Source: Erodium maritimum
Lineage: Eukaryota > Streptophyta > Magnoliopsida > Geraniales > Geraniaceae
Assembly (NCBI GenBank): GCA_963921825.1
Contig: OY997593.1
Coordinates: forward strand, 42,423,111 to 42,487,110
DNA: 64,000 bases
Direction: 5' to 3'
The notes beneath the pieces were generated by a model. It worked only from the letters and a program-made list of their open reading frames with translations, was not told where the DNA came from and did not search any database. Below, piece after piece: positions 32,591 through 42,921 of the stretch. Each line of letters starts with the position of its first letter. Within the stretch, counting starts at the first letter, position 1. Position numbers and translations under genes: made by a program.

Positions 32591-33403
32591 TTGAATGACA
32601 ACCACTTCAAAAAAGATACAGGGAAAGGTGTGGCAAATGTGGTTGAGACATCGGAGATAGTTGAGGATATTCATATCAACGGTGACCTAGCGCATGCTTT
32701 GACAACGAGTTCTAGTGATCATTTGTATGATGGTTGGTTGTTGTATACAATGGCTTCATATCACTTGTGTCTAGTTCGAGATTGGTTCACCACCTATCGC
32801 GAGGTGGAGGGTCACTTAGTTTATATGGGTGATTCTCGACTCTTCATGATGTTAGGTGTTGGTACAGTCATATTTCAGCTAGTAGACGAGTCATGTAAAC
32901 ATCTTACAGAGGCACGTCATATTCTAGAGCTTGTAAGCGGATTGATATCTCTTGGGGTACTTGAAGCTCAAGGTTACAGATACGTTGGTGAGAATAAAGT
33001 ATTGCAACTTTTATAATGATGTTGCTATTATCGGCAATTAGGCATGTCAATCTCTATTTTCTTCAGGGTAATGTTGTTGAGGGTGGAGCTATGGTCTTCA
33101 CGTTTATTGATGAGAAGAGCTTGGTCCGCACACAATTATGGAATATGCGTATAGAGTATCTTGGTGAGAGCAAACTTAAAACTTTGAGAAGGCGTGGCTT
33201 GCTTAGCGGTTAAAAGATGGAAAAACTTGATTTATGTGAGCACTGTGTATATGGGAAGCAATGTAGAGTCACTTTTTGTGATGGTGTTCACAGCAACGCG
33301 GGGATTGTGGAGTATATCCACAATGATGTTTAGGGACCCTTTAGAGTTGCATCAAATGGACATTCTCGGTATTTTGTGTCTTTTATCGATGACTTCAACC
33401 TGA
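32591..33403 (+). pseudogene. Copia protease and GAG_pre-integrase remnant
   Basis: The first frame has MASYHLCLVRDWFTTYREVE, where the active-site DSGASYH of intact members is reduced to TMASYH, then VYMGDSRLFMMLGVGTVIFQ and LISLGVLEAQGYRYVGENKV. A second frame has RTQLWNMRIEYLGESKLKTL (intact form LWHMRLGHMSE). The catalytic aspartate of the protease is lost and frame changes interrupt the product. Confidence 0.8.
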
Positions 33404-33955
33404 GAGTATAGATCTATACCATGAAGCATAAAAATGAAGTCGGAGATATTTTCAAGAAGTGGAAGGATATGATTGAAAATTAGACGGGTATGGTGATAAA
33501 TGTTTTGAGATCTTACAATGGAGGTGAGTATACTGAGGATCCCCTTAAGGAGTTTTGTTCAGAGCATGACATCAAAAGACATTTCACAATGAGAAAGACA
33601 CCCCAATAGAGTTGTTGAATCATACCCTACTAGAGAGAGCACGATGCATGTTGTTCAATGCAGGTTTGGTCGGAATATGGTGTGCTACCTGACTAACCGC
33701 TCTCCTTCATCTGTTATTGAGTCCAAGGTTCCTATGGATGTGTGGTTCGATATTCCTTCTAATTATTTTAACTTGAGACCATTTGTTTGTCCGACTTACT
33801 ATCAAGTTAGAGAGGATAAGATTGTAGTAAGGGTCAAGAAGGCTATATTTCTCGGTTATCCTGAAAATGTAAAGGGGTACAAGTTATGGTACCCGAAAAC
33901 TCAAAAGTTTGTGATTAGCCGTGATGATACATTCCATGAAGAGGATTTGTTGTAG
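33404..33955 (+). pseudogene. Copia integrase remnant
   Basis: Readable segments include FKKWKDMIEN (with a stop after it), VINVLRSYNGGEYTEDPLKE, a broken PQQNGV box around 33600, and then NMVCYLTNRSPSSVIESKVP and VRVKKAIFLGYPENVKGYKL, followed by FVISRDDTFHEEDLL. The DDE motif cannot be completed because of stops and shifts. Order and content match Copia integrase running into the inter-domain tail. Confidence 0.8.
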
Positions 33956-34194
33956 GCAAAGTGTGAGGGATGCAAGGATTGATCTTCTATTTTGGAATGT
34001 TGATAGCTATGATGAAGATAACTAAGATTTTCATCATGTGGAGCTTGGAGCTCCGAGTTCTACAGTAGGTAGTTCTCCAAAGATGGTAGCCGATGAGGTA
34101 GTTATAGATGATAAGGTTCCTGTTGATGGGAACGAGGTCTATACACAACAATAGGTTCAACAGATTGAAACACCGTCTTTGTCAACATGCTATG

Positions 34195-34770
34195 TTGTAA
34201 AAGGCGGCCTAGGCGCCTAATATGAAAAAATGCCTCAACTAGACCGAGTCGCGTGGGATGAGGCGGTGTGACCGATTATATGGGTCGGGTGGTGCTTAGG
34301 CAAGATAAGCGGGGCCTAGGCGAACCGGGCAAGGCCTAGGCGGGCAGACCCATGTTTTTGTATTTTTAATTCTTAACATTCATATTGATGAGCAAATGGT
34401 TTCTAGATGACACAATTCATGTAATAATTTGCATATTATATATATATTGCAAAAGGAAAAATAAATTAAAATTTGTGTTAATTTTATTACATGAGATCTT
34501 GGTGTTGAGATAACGACAATTTGAAATTAGTTATTGTTTTTCTCTATTAAAATTAAAACTCATGTTAAATCGAAATAATACCGTTGTTAAATTAGAATAT
34601 ACTTCCTTGTACATGGTAAATTAAAATAATTTATATGTTGAATATTTGATTATATATGTGTAATATATATTTATTAATAATGAAAAATAATAAAATAGTA
34701 AAATTCGACTAGTCCCCGCCTAGCGCCTAAAGGTCATCACCGTCCGACTAACGCCTAACGCTTTTTACAA
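34195..34770. mobile_element. hAT-like MITE with CCTAGGCGCC-rich ends
   Basis: The ends TTGTAAAAGGCGG and (inverted) TTGTAAAAAGCGTTAGGCG form short terminal inverted repeats. GC-rich subterminal repeats (ggcctaggcgcc, gcctaggcg) surround an AT-rich core. A second member is at about 53160-53582. I could not read an exact 8-bp duplication, so the superfamily assignment is tentative. It splits the Copia integrase tail from RT. Confidence 0.65.
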
Positions 34771-34853
34771 TCTTGTCAGTAGGTAGAAAATCCAGGGCCA
34801 AACGAGCACCATAGAGACTCGGCTATGAGGAAGGCGCAAGTTGTGCTTTTCTA

Positions 34854-35950
34854 GTGAATGATTATGATGTTCCTACCATATACAAGCAGGTTTTGTGTGA
34901 TGATCACAAAAGAGAGTGGAAGGACGTCATGGATGAGGATATTTCACCTCTTCATAAGAATCATATTTGGGATCTTGTTACACTTTCTAAGAGAAAGACG
35001 TCAATGGGGTGTGAGAGGATTTTCACAATGAAAGACAAGATTCCATATTCCAAACTAATTGTACGAGTATAAGGTACAAGACAAGATTTGTGGCTAAAGA
35101 ATAGGGATAACTCCGAATCCAAACGGTGTGGGAAAGGTGTATTTCACGTCCTAACTGTGACTCACCTTTTGTTACATGTCCTATACCAAAGGTCATTTTT
35201 TGTCACATGTCCTATACAAAAGGTGTTTTTTTTTTGGACAAAACATGAAAAATGACACCAAAAAAAGTGTTTTTTTTTTTTGTAAATTTATACCACCTAC
35301 ATCTTGTAGTGCATTGATAAACGCAAATTATACAAAAATTAAGAGGAAAAACTATCGAATGCGAATGTTATACCAATTTTTTGGTGTCATTTGTCATGTT
35401 TTGTAAAATGACACCACCTTTGGTATAGGACGTGTGACAAAAGGTGAGTCACAGTTGGGACGTGAAATACACCTTTCCCACACCGTTTGGATTCAGAGTT
35501 ATCCCTAAAGAATATGCACAAAGAGAAGGTGGGGTTATGATGAGGTCTTCTCTCCGGTAGTAAAACACACTTATATCCGAATCATATAGCATGGGGAACA
35601 CAAGTTGATTTGGAACTCGAGCAACTTGGTATCAAGAATGCATTCTTGTATGGAGATTTCTATATACATGTATATATATCTCGTAACCCGATGATTATGT
35701 TGTTGGTGGTGAGAAAAAGAAGGTACTTGTGGTCAAATTAAAGTGTTGTCTCAACTTGATCAAGTTTTTATCAATGTTGATGCCCCATAGAGACAAGACC
35801 CTTTGAGGTGGGTCTTTATGACCCGATGAAAGACGACGTACATACAGAGTTTTTATGGATTTGTCACCAAGATGAAGATTGTAGAAACTGATTCCAAAAA
35901 GTTGAGGCACATTGTTATATTTTAGGCCCATATTCCTTTTACTCCCATAA
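34854..35950 (+). pseudogene. Copia reverse transcriptase remnant split by a MITE
   Basis: The first part reads REWKDVMDEDISPLHKNHIW and then DLVTLSKRKTSMGCERIFTM, matching the N-terminal Copia RT (intact W..AM.EE..SL..N.TW.LV..P.....G.KWVF..K). After the MITE come DEVFSP and VVKHTSIRI, then GIKNAFLYGDFYIHV. These are the motifs just before the YVDD box, which is not found. Stops are frequent. Confidence 0.78.
35104..35505. mobile_element. MULE-type MITE, 402 bp, near-perfect inverted ends
   Basis: Terminal inverted repeats of about 90 bp begin GGGATAACTCCGAATCCAAA, with only a handful of mismatches. The 9-bp target duplication TAAAGAATA is exact (35095-35103 and 35506-35514). The core repeats 'cctatacaaaaggtg' and 'aaatgacacca'. 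The 9-bp duplication places it in the Mutator superfamily. Near-identity of the arms suggests a fairly recent insertion and a strong hairpin if transcribed. Confidence 0.92.
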
Positions 35951-36087
35951 CTTAAGATCCATCTAAGTTATATGTTGAGGAAAAGAGGAGCATGTAAGAG
36001 ATTAGGCGATCAACAAGTAGGGGGTAACATGTTGAAGTATTCGCTCTCAACTTCGAGACCTCTCCTAGCCCTAGCCGTGCCGCTGCT

Positions 36088-36516
36088 ATGGTGCTTCCTA
36101 CTCCTCATTCCGTCGTCGATGTACCCGCTGTCGCCATGGTACCTTCCCTGGATACCGCCACTCCTACCAGTGGTCCTCTCCTCCCTCTCCCTTCCCCTCG
36201 CCCCTATGTGATGGCGGGGGATAAGGTTCGCCGTCGGCGCAAACCCAAGGCCACCATGGCTGAACCGCCCCTTCACCACCCCATAACCCCTTTACCCCTG
36301 GGTCCGATCCCAACAGGAGGCTTATCTTTCAGATCGGCCTCGCTGGTATCAGCTCCTAAGCCAAAGAGGGGGAGGCCTTTGCGGCGATCTGGGGTGACTT
36401 CATCTCCAAGTAATTGTCTACTAACCTTACCGTCCCCGAACCCTAATCCGCAACCGCCACCCTTTGACCCTTCATCCTTTTTTGTCGCCCCCCACTCGTC
36501 CATGACCTCGCTCTAG
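36088..36516 (+). pseudogene. LINE ORF1 N-terminal region
   Basis: The 142-residue proline-rich frame carries basic patches (GDKVRRRRKPK and KPKRGRPLRRSG, the latter AT-hook-like) and ends at a stop before the hAT insertion. Basic, proline-rich N-termini precede DUF4283 in plant LINE ORF1 proteins. Further in-frame continuity to the part after 37845 is broken by a stop and by the insertion. It is assigned by position and composition rather than by a domain. Confidence 0.5.
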
Positions 36517-36788
36517 TTCCCATCAGTAGAGACAGGAACCCTAAGGCTCCGCTGATCACCAGCAAGGATATAAGGAAGTCTAGGGCTGGGGCGAATATCG
36601 ACAATGGTAGTAGGGAATCTAGGGTTCCGCCTACCCTCGCTGTTACTTCGACTGTACCAGGGTTTCACCTCCTCCGAACCTTGCCCCGGGTCGGCCCTAA
36701 TTCCCAAAATTACCTGGGCACGAGTGGTCATCCCTACATGTGATGCACCTCTCGCATTGCAGAGGGACCCAGCGAAAGGGAAGGCTCC

Positions 36789-37835
36789 TAGGGGTGTTCA
36801 AAAACCACCAGAACTGACTAAACCAACCGAAACCAACCAGAATCGGCACCGAAAAAATCAAAATCGAAAAAAAACTGGCGAAGAACTGGCTGGAAATTTT
36901 TTCAAACCGCTCTTGTTTCGGTTGGAGACTGGTTTTGTTTTCTGAAACCAGCGGTTAACCGCTTCGAACCAGACCGGACATTGGGCTTCAAATCCGACAA
37001 AGCCTTTCCTCTTTTTTTTTTTTGCTTGAGGCCAATTATTTTTTCTACATCAGCCTATTTATTTTTTCAGCTCTAACCCATTTCACTTAAGTGCTACTAA
37101 ATGATACAACCCAACTTATTTTAACCTAAGTATTTCCATATAAATACCACACACAACACCCTTCAACACAACACTACACCCTTCTTCATCATCTTATTGT
37201 CGCCTCTCTCTCTCCTCATCGTCCCTAACTCTATGAAACTATCATCTTAGTTCCATGTTTTGAAGATTTCATCTTTATTATCTCCTACATCTCTATTATC
37301 AAGATTTTATGTTTTTATTTTATTAAAACTTTAAAAATTTAGTATTTTATTTTGTATTTTTTAAAATCAGATGCATGTTAAAAGTTAAGAGTTCTTTTTC
37401 TCATCAGAGTCATATATGACTTATATCGAGATCCCGTTGACGAGGGGATTTGAATTTCTCAGTTGTAAAAGCGGGAAATGGATGGAGGAAAGAATACTCA
37501 GTGCCAACTACTATCATCTTCATAGTCTTTGGGTTTCAATTGGTATTTAAACAATTCCGAAGTATTTTGAGTGTGTCGGGGAATTCGGTGTATCAGGAAC
37601 AAATTGAAACGAGGAACAGGTTAGCCCTGAGTTGAAAATGTTGGGCCCAATTAGTAGGCCTAATAAATTGGTTGGCCCGATTTCAAACCGGTAACCAACC
37701 GAAATTTATTACGGTAAAAACCAACCGGAGTACCATTGATTGCGGTTGCGGTTCCCAAAATTCGCACCGGTGAAGTTTTCGGTTGGTTCATAAATTCTGT
37801 ATAATGGTCGGTTAAACCAACCATGTACACCCCTA
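36789..37835. mobile_element. Non-autonomous hAT element
   Basis: The termini TAGGGGTGTTCA and TGTACACCCCTA are inverted repeats. The 8-bp duplication AAGGCTCC is exact at 36781-36788 and 37836-37843. The 1047-bp interior has no transposase. It is rich in 'accaaccgaaa' and 'ggttaaccg' motifs near both ends. It lies inside LINE ORF1, and removing it with one duplication copy joins the flanking LINE sequence without gap. Confidence 0.94.
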
Positions 37836-37844
37836 AAGGCTCCT

Positions 37845-38993
37845 ATGGAGGAGCTTCCAAGAAGGGCGGCCCTGGCCTTGGGGCTAGGGCGGTGTCTCCC
37901 AAACCCGGTAACCTTTCCAATCATACTGGCGGCCCTGACTACCCCACCAGGGATGACCCGGGACCGATCAAAACACCTCCTTACAGAGGAATTCCCTTCG
38001 GCTGGCCCTTCCAAGGAGGCCGATCTCCTGAATTCTCTGGAAGGTATGTGGGAAGAGTTCTCGTCCTGCTCTCTAGAGGATGAAGAAGAGATTTAGGTGG
38101 TGGTCCTAACCTCTCAGGTGACGACAACATCTACATTAGCATGTCAACAATGGGGACTATTAGGTCGACTGTGGTCACCGAAACCTCCACGGAAGTACAC
38201 GTTCTTCCGCATCATTACCAATGCACGAGGTAAGGCTGCGGAGGGGCTAATGGTCAAGGACATAGGGCCGGGACTGTTCGGCTTATATTTTCAGTCGTCG
38301 GAAGCTAGGGCGTGGGTCCGAGGGAATGAACCTTGGTGCTTCGATGGCCGGGTTCTGTTGCTTGGGGACTTGGACTCGTGTGCTCGGGAGTTGCCCGCTC
38401 TAGACCGCGTGCAATTATGGGTCTATGTTAGGGGACTACCGCCCCTGTTTCGGACGAGAGAAACGGGCATCTCTATCGGGGACGCCTTGGGGATGTGTGT
38501 CGATGTCCCCTGCGACCAATGGGGCATATGCTGGGGAGGGATTGTCAATGTCCGATTTTGGCACCTCTTGGACAGGCCCTTGAGAAAGGGGCTGGTGCTC
38601 TGTTTCCCAGAGTTTCTGGAGCCTATTAGTGTGGAGCTGATGTACTCAAAGCTTCCGAGCTTCTGCTATAACTGTGGCCGACTAGGCCATATACTGAAGG
38701 ACTGTACGTGGGCCGTTCGGGGTCCACTTAGACTAGGACCTTTCATGCTGGAATTTGATGGGGATAAGCAGGTCAAACCGTATGCCACAGATTGGGGTCT
38801 CTGCCCGCCAGTGCCTTTGCAGCTGAGCAAGGCTCCCCAGACTCCCACACCCCCTCGATTGGAACTTAAGGGGTCGACCAGTAGGACTCCACACCAGCCT
38901 CCTGTCTCTCGTTCAGGGTTTCTGTTGCGACTCTCCATTCAGAATGCAGACGCTCGTGCGGAAAGGGGGAGCACCGACTGTGGTAATGGCTGA
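37845..38993 (+). pseudogene. LINE ORF1: DUF4283-like and CCHC zinc knuckle
   Basis: Frame 37845-38096 and frame 38097-38993 are in phase, separated by one TAG. The second has ARGKAAEGLMVKDIGPGLFG, ARAWVRGNEPWCFDGRVLLL, VQLWVYVRGLPPLFRTRETG and ISVELMYSKLPSFCYNCGRL, ending the domain with GHILKDC. This is the plant DUF4283 plus zf-CCHC_4 arrangement (CX2CX4HX4C complete: CYNCGRLGHILKDC). It is the nucleic-acid-binding ORF1 protein of an L1-type LINE. The zinc knuckle is intact, and the single stop and a disturbed C-terminus are the visible defects. DUF4283 also occurs in some host-derived zinc-knuckle proteins, but the poly(A) tail and location favour a LINE. Confidence 0.85.
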
Positions 38994-39403
38994 AGCAGAA
39001 GGCCAGGGGGCTGGCCAGGGTACCCTCAAACGGCCGGCGATCGGAGACCCCCGGGATGATCAAGTCAGGGCGGGCAAGAAGCCTCGCCAGGAGGAATGAG
39101 TATTGACACATGCATCAGAAACTGGACCTGGAAGGGGTCCCTGTATGATGCGCTGCCTCCCCCCATCGATTTTACTGTTGAGGTCCATCGAGATCTTCGG
39201 TCTTCTAGTCTCCCCATTCATCTTCTTTCATTGCCTGTGAGACATCAAAATACTGTCGGTGACGGTTATGGTACTAAAAGGGTCAGAGAACCCTAGTTCA
39301 TTCATTCTGACCCTATCTCAATGGTCGAGGAGCTTGTTTCTCGGGGAACACTTATGTAAACATGGTTATTATTAAATGAAATACCTTTCGCTCAAAAAAA
39401 AAA

Positions 39404-39619
39404 CAAAGAGGGTGTAAGTCATCCATTTTGCCAAAATAGAACAAGTTTGGTCCTAATCTTGAGTGACTATTGTAGCACAATGAGAGAGTAGAGAAAGGTG
39501 TTGGGCTCCTTCCATATCAAGAAATAAGATCTAGATGTTGTGGTTCTTGCTTTCTAAGTGTTTTTTTTGTTGCTACGGCCAAATCAAGAGAGCTACTTAT
39601 GAGGTTGGTAGGGGGTGGC
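39404..39619. other. Flank between LINE and Harbinger element, LTR-like
   Basis: No gene is present. GAGAGAGTAGAGAAAGG followed by TGTTGGGCTCC (about 39500) looks like a polypurine tract and LTR start of a Copia element. The text resumes after the Harbinger element. It may be the 3' LTR of the Copia remnant at 32541, but no matching 5' LTR is in view. Confidence 0.35.
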
Positions 39620-39622
39620 TAA

Positions 39623-41898
39623 GAGCATGTACAATGGAAAGGCCTCGGGTGAGGCCCTGGCCCTAAGGCTCTTGTGCTGACTGGACAAAAGTGAGGTCCT
39701 AGGGCCTCAGAATAGTGGTTGTTTTGCAATGAGAAGCCCCAGGTGAGGCCTTGAGGCTGAGGCCCTTGTGCTGACTGGATGCTGAGTTGTTATTAATTGA
39801 TATTTTGCTGTTTTATTTAATTCTTTATCAGAAACCGTTTAAATTATATAAAGTATAAACAAATGGAAAAAAATAATTAATGACAATAAAAAAGTTATAA
39901 ATAAATTTAACACGAATAAAAATTAACTTTTAATTTTATTGGGCCCCTTTTAATACAACCCACAAATTAATTCATGCTCAAGAATCATCCCCTGTTGGGT
40001 CGACATCCGGTGGTGATTGTTGTCGTCGAAGCTCGTCAAGTTCACCTTCAAGGTAATTCAAGACTCTTCGCGTTCGGGTCTTCAATGCATTGTGGTCTTC
40101 CAAATCTTCTTTGATGAAGTTGGAGGTATTAGTATTAAAGAAAGTCATGTAGAAGGCCATGCTTGCTTCCCACTTTTCGGTTATCTTGTGTAGCATGCGG
40201 GTCCTTTCTTCCTGGCGTTCGGTACGTGTACGTTCATCCTCCTGCCGTGTACGTTCCATTTCGGCGAAGGAAGTCATCTGGGCCGTGAGGACACTCGCCT
40301 TTTTTTATGCCTTCACTTCCTTCTTTCCTTGCGGTCACGTTCGGCGAGGGGGGGGGGGGGGCTTGCGGCGGCCTCAGGGGATGGGGGTGTGTCGCTGAGA
40401 GGGACCTCAGTCCCCTCGTTGTGATCGGAAGCTCCCCATTCTGGTTGTTTGGACTCACCACTAAGAGGTGTGTAATCGTCCCCTGTGCTTGTGGGTGGGG
40501 TTGAGCTATAAGCCCCAGCCTCATCCAACCGTTGTCGTTGTTGGTGTGCTTGTTCTTGGCGGACAGTACCCATTGTGCCTTCCTCGGCAGCGAACTTGTT
40601 ATTGCCCTCGAGCTTCTCGACCCAATGATCCAGGTCGAACTTTGCTGGGTGGTCATTCGGTCTGGCGTTCTTCGGTACAACTGCCCACATGTCCTTCGCA
40701 CGTCTCATGTGCTCATCGTGGTTAGCCCCGCTGGCGTACTCAGCCTTGGAGGTCTTCAGATACCCGAAGAACCTCCTTGTCTGCGAGGAGCCTCTGCCCC
40801 AACGTTTCTTCAGAGATCCCCAGTCGCGATTGCGGAGACCTCCCCTCGAGTTGTACTTCCTCTCAATATTGCACCAGAATGTGTTTCCGGCTTGAGAGTT
40901 TCCCTTGATGGTGTCTTTTGTAGTACTCAGCCAGCAGCACTCTATGAGTCGTAAGTCTTCCTCCTTGGTGAATACCCGCGCATCCGGTTGTGCTGCTCGG
41001 GGTCGTCGTTGTCGTTGGGAAGGTCCAACAGAGGATGGTCGGGGGACGACTACGTCGGGTAGTGGGTGCTCAGGGTAGTTGTAGAATTGGGGTGGAAGTT
41101 GGAACCCTTGTGGGTTCATTCCAAATTGTGACATCATTCCAAATTGTTGCGGGATTTGGAACCCTGGAGCCATTTGGAATTGTTGTGGACGGAATTGCCC
41201 TAAACAATAAATGAATTAAAAAATTACAATACATTAATTAAACAAATACAATAAATTAATTAAACATATACAGTAAAATAATTAAAAACATTCAATAAAT
41301 ACATTAATTAAATACAATACATGAATTAAAAAAATACAATAAATAAAAAATTAGTTTGCACTTACCTGAGCTCGACCCCGGTTGCGAGTATGCCGTGAAA
41401 GCGGAGTTGTCACGAGGGTCCTCTAGAATGTCTTGCAAATTCTGTGCCAGTTCCTCGGGGCTGAATCCGTCTTGGTCACCACCTGATTGTGCACGGGACC
41501 CTGCGTCGCCCAACATTGTTCACGAGAATAATTGAAATGAGAGAGGAGAATGTGGAAATGAGAGGGTGAAATTGGAGAATGGTGTGGAAAAAATGAGGTT
41601 GGGGTTGGGGTATTTGTAGGGTTTTAATTTGTTGAATTTTAATTAAAAAAAGAGTCGTTATTACCGACCGTTTGACAACGGTCGGATTTGGAATCCACGT
41701 GTCGCCACGGGAGAGGACCAGCGCGAGCGAGGGGCGCGAGCCCGGCCCGCGAACGAGGGGCGAGGGGCTTGGGCTGAGGCCCGGACCGCGTGATGCAGGC
41801 CCGAGGACCGTGCAAATTCCGTCCCACAGTGGGACGGGTCGCGGCCTACGGACCGCGCGCGGGGGTCGGGGGCGAGAGCCGACCTGTTGTGCTTGCTC
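39623..41898 (-). mobile_element. PIF/Harbinger derivative carrying ORF1 only
   Basis: The termini GAGCATGTACAATGG and (inverted) GAGCAAGCACAACAGG, with the 3-bp duplication TAA (39620-39622 and 41899-41901), are typical of PIF/Harbinger. The only gene is the Myb/SANT-like ORF1. No DDE transposase is present, so the element depends on another copy. GC-rich subterminal blocks (41700-41880 and 39640-39780) flank an AT-rich stretch. Confidence 0.85.
39978..41516 (-). pseudogene. PIF/Harbinger ORF1 (Myb/SANT-like), two exons
   Basis: Exon 1 (41516-41366) starts MLGDAGSRAQSGG and contains FSPEELAQNLQDILEDPRDN. A donor GTAAGTG follows. The intron ends at an AG at 41200-41201 and restores the frame into exon 2 (GQFRPQQFQMAPGF). 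Exon 2 has the helix-turn-helix region ARVFTKEEDLRLIECCWLST, then IKGNSQAGNTFWCNIERKYN and SLKKRWGRGSSQTRRFFGYL. A coiled-coil end (MTSFAEMERTRQEDERTRTE and ITEKWEASMAFY) lies in another frame at 40277-39978 after shifts near the G-run (40349-40359) and A-run. ORF1 binds element DNA and helps transposase enter the nucleus in this superfamily. Splice sites are sound, but frameshifts break the C-terminus. Confidence 0.82.
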
Positions 41899-41901
41899 TA
41901 A

Positions 41902-42450
41902 AGAAACACATGTAAAAGGAGGCTTGTGTTCTTGGTGATGGCTATATTTTATAGAGAAGGAATTGAAAAAGAAAATCAAGATAGTTTGTGGTGCGTTAAT
42001 CTCGTTGGGTTCTTGCTATATAACAATCAACAAGGTTAGTATTTATTATTGTGTTTCTTTTAGCTACGGTAACAACCAAGGGCTTGTGTTGTCCTTTGTA
42101 TGTGTGGTTATTTGTTAGATTCAATATCAAGAAGAAGCTTGTTTCTTATTGGCGGTTGCAATAAAAGTGACGATGTGCTTGAACATAAACGTCATTGTGT
42201 TGGGAGCTTCTTCAAAACAAAGACAAATATGAACAGAAAGCAAATGTGATCATTAAGATTCTTTTATCGATGTTAAAAGGTTTAATTTTGTGTGCGTAGA
42301 TTACCGTCCTATATTGAGATATAGAAAATGAAACTTATATAATTTTGGAATTGTTTCTCGATTAATAAAGAGTTTGTCGTTGTTTTACAGATATAGGTAC
42401 ATTGTCGAACCATGTTTGAAAGAGAATCAATAATCAATATGCAGCTCTAG
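41902..42450. other. Non-coding sequence after Harbinger element
   Basis: This continues the sequence interrupted by the Harbinger element. It contains a TATA-like 'tgctatataacaatc' (about 42013) and AT-rich text. No open frame of note was seen. It may be LTR sequence. Confidence 0.35.
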
Positions 42451-42607
42451 TGATGCACACAATCCTCAGAAGTTGGGAGTTAATCAATAAGAAATGGAAC
42501 AGGAAAGCAGATGGAGAGATATACGAAATGATTTTGTATTTGCAATTTCTTCTGTGTATGAATGAAATCAAATCAACAACAATTTCTGTAAACAAAAAGA
42601 AAAGAAA

Positions 42608-42921
42608 TCAATAAAAGCCCTGAAGTTGTTGTTGCAGAGCATCCTGAAGCAAGAAGTCGGATTCGTGCATCAAATCAGGGCTGAGTCTGAACATCAAGAC
42701 GCAGAACTCCATCTGATTGAGAGCCCCATCACCGTCGAAATCCCCCTCTCTGAGCATAGACCTCAGTGAGGTCCTGCAAACCCATGAGAGGCGCATTCCT
42801 CTTGAGGCTTGTCGCCGTCGGTGAGCAGGTTGAACCCATTACAGAGCTCCCCTATGAGGCCGTCTCCGCCAAGTTTCTCCGCCATGGTGGGCAAGAAATC
42901 ATGGAAATTTGGTGCTTCCAT
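42608..42921 (-). pseudogene. PBP1/KIC-like EF-hand calcium-binding protein pseudogene
   Basis: On the minus strand the frame opens MEAPNFHDFLPT and then MAEKLGGDGLIGELCNGFNL, the typical start of the plant PINOID-binding protein 1 / KIC family. These are small single-EF-hand proteins, about 110-125 residues, that bind PINOID kinase or the KCBP kinesin. The frame then shifts: SLKRNAPLMGLQDLT is in a second frame, and LRSMLREGDFDGDGALNQME followed by FCVLMFRLSPDLM in a third. Two small deletions, one before SLKRN and one before LRSM, explain this. The EF-hand loop DFDGDGALNQME is intact. A TATA-like TATATATATTG lies upstream on the same strand (about 43000) and the gene is naturally intronless, so it is probably an inactivated duplicate that kept its promoter rather than a processed copy. 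Confidence 0.85.

Larger units (their letters stand above)
32541..35985 (+). mobile_element. Decayed Ty1/Copia pol, plus strand
   Basis: The order of remnants is gag zinc-knuckle scrap (about 32500-32590), protease, GAG_pre-integrase, integrase, integrase tail and RT, the classical Copia order in which integrase precedes RT. Two MITEs are inserted (34195-34770 and 35104-35505), and the sequence is cut by the LINE at about 36000. No LTR can be assigned with certainty. The reading is close to the TNT1/Tork-like pol of the minus-strand Copia at 46195-58900 but is more decayed. Confidence 0.82.
36001..39403 (+). mobile_element. LINE derivative with ORF1 only (DUF4283/zf-CCHC type)
   Basis: The element contains an N-terminal ORF1 piece, an hAT insertion, the DUF4283-like and zinc-knuckle part of ORF1, and then within about 400 bp a 3' end (AATGAAATACCTTTCGCTC followed by A10 at 39394-39403). 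No endonuclease or RT sequence is present, although the 3' end is complete. The flanks 'aaagaggagcatgtaag' (about 35982) and 'aaagagggtgtaag' (about 39405) are a possible imperfect target duplication. It interrupts the Copia remnant before it. Confidence 0.78.

Noticed and set aside
40234-40954. Long plus- and minus-strand frames overlapping the Harbinger ORF1
   Set aside because: They are shadows of the real minus-strand exon 2, with no domain in the other frames.
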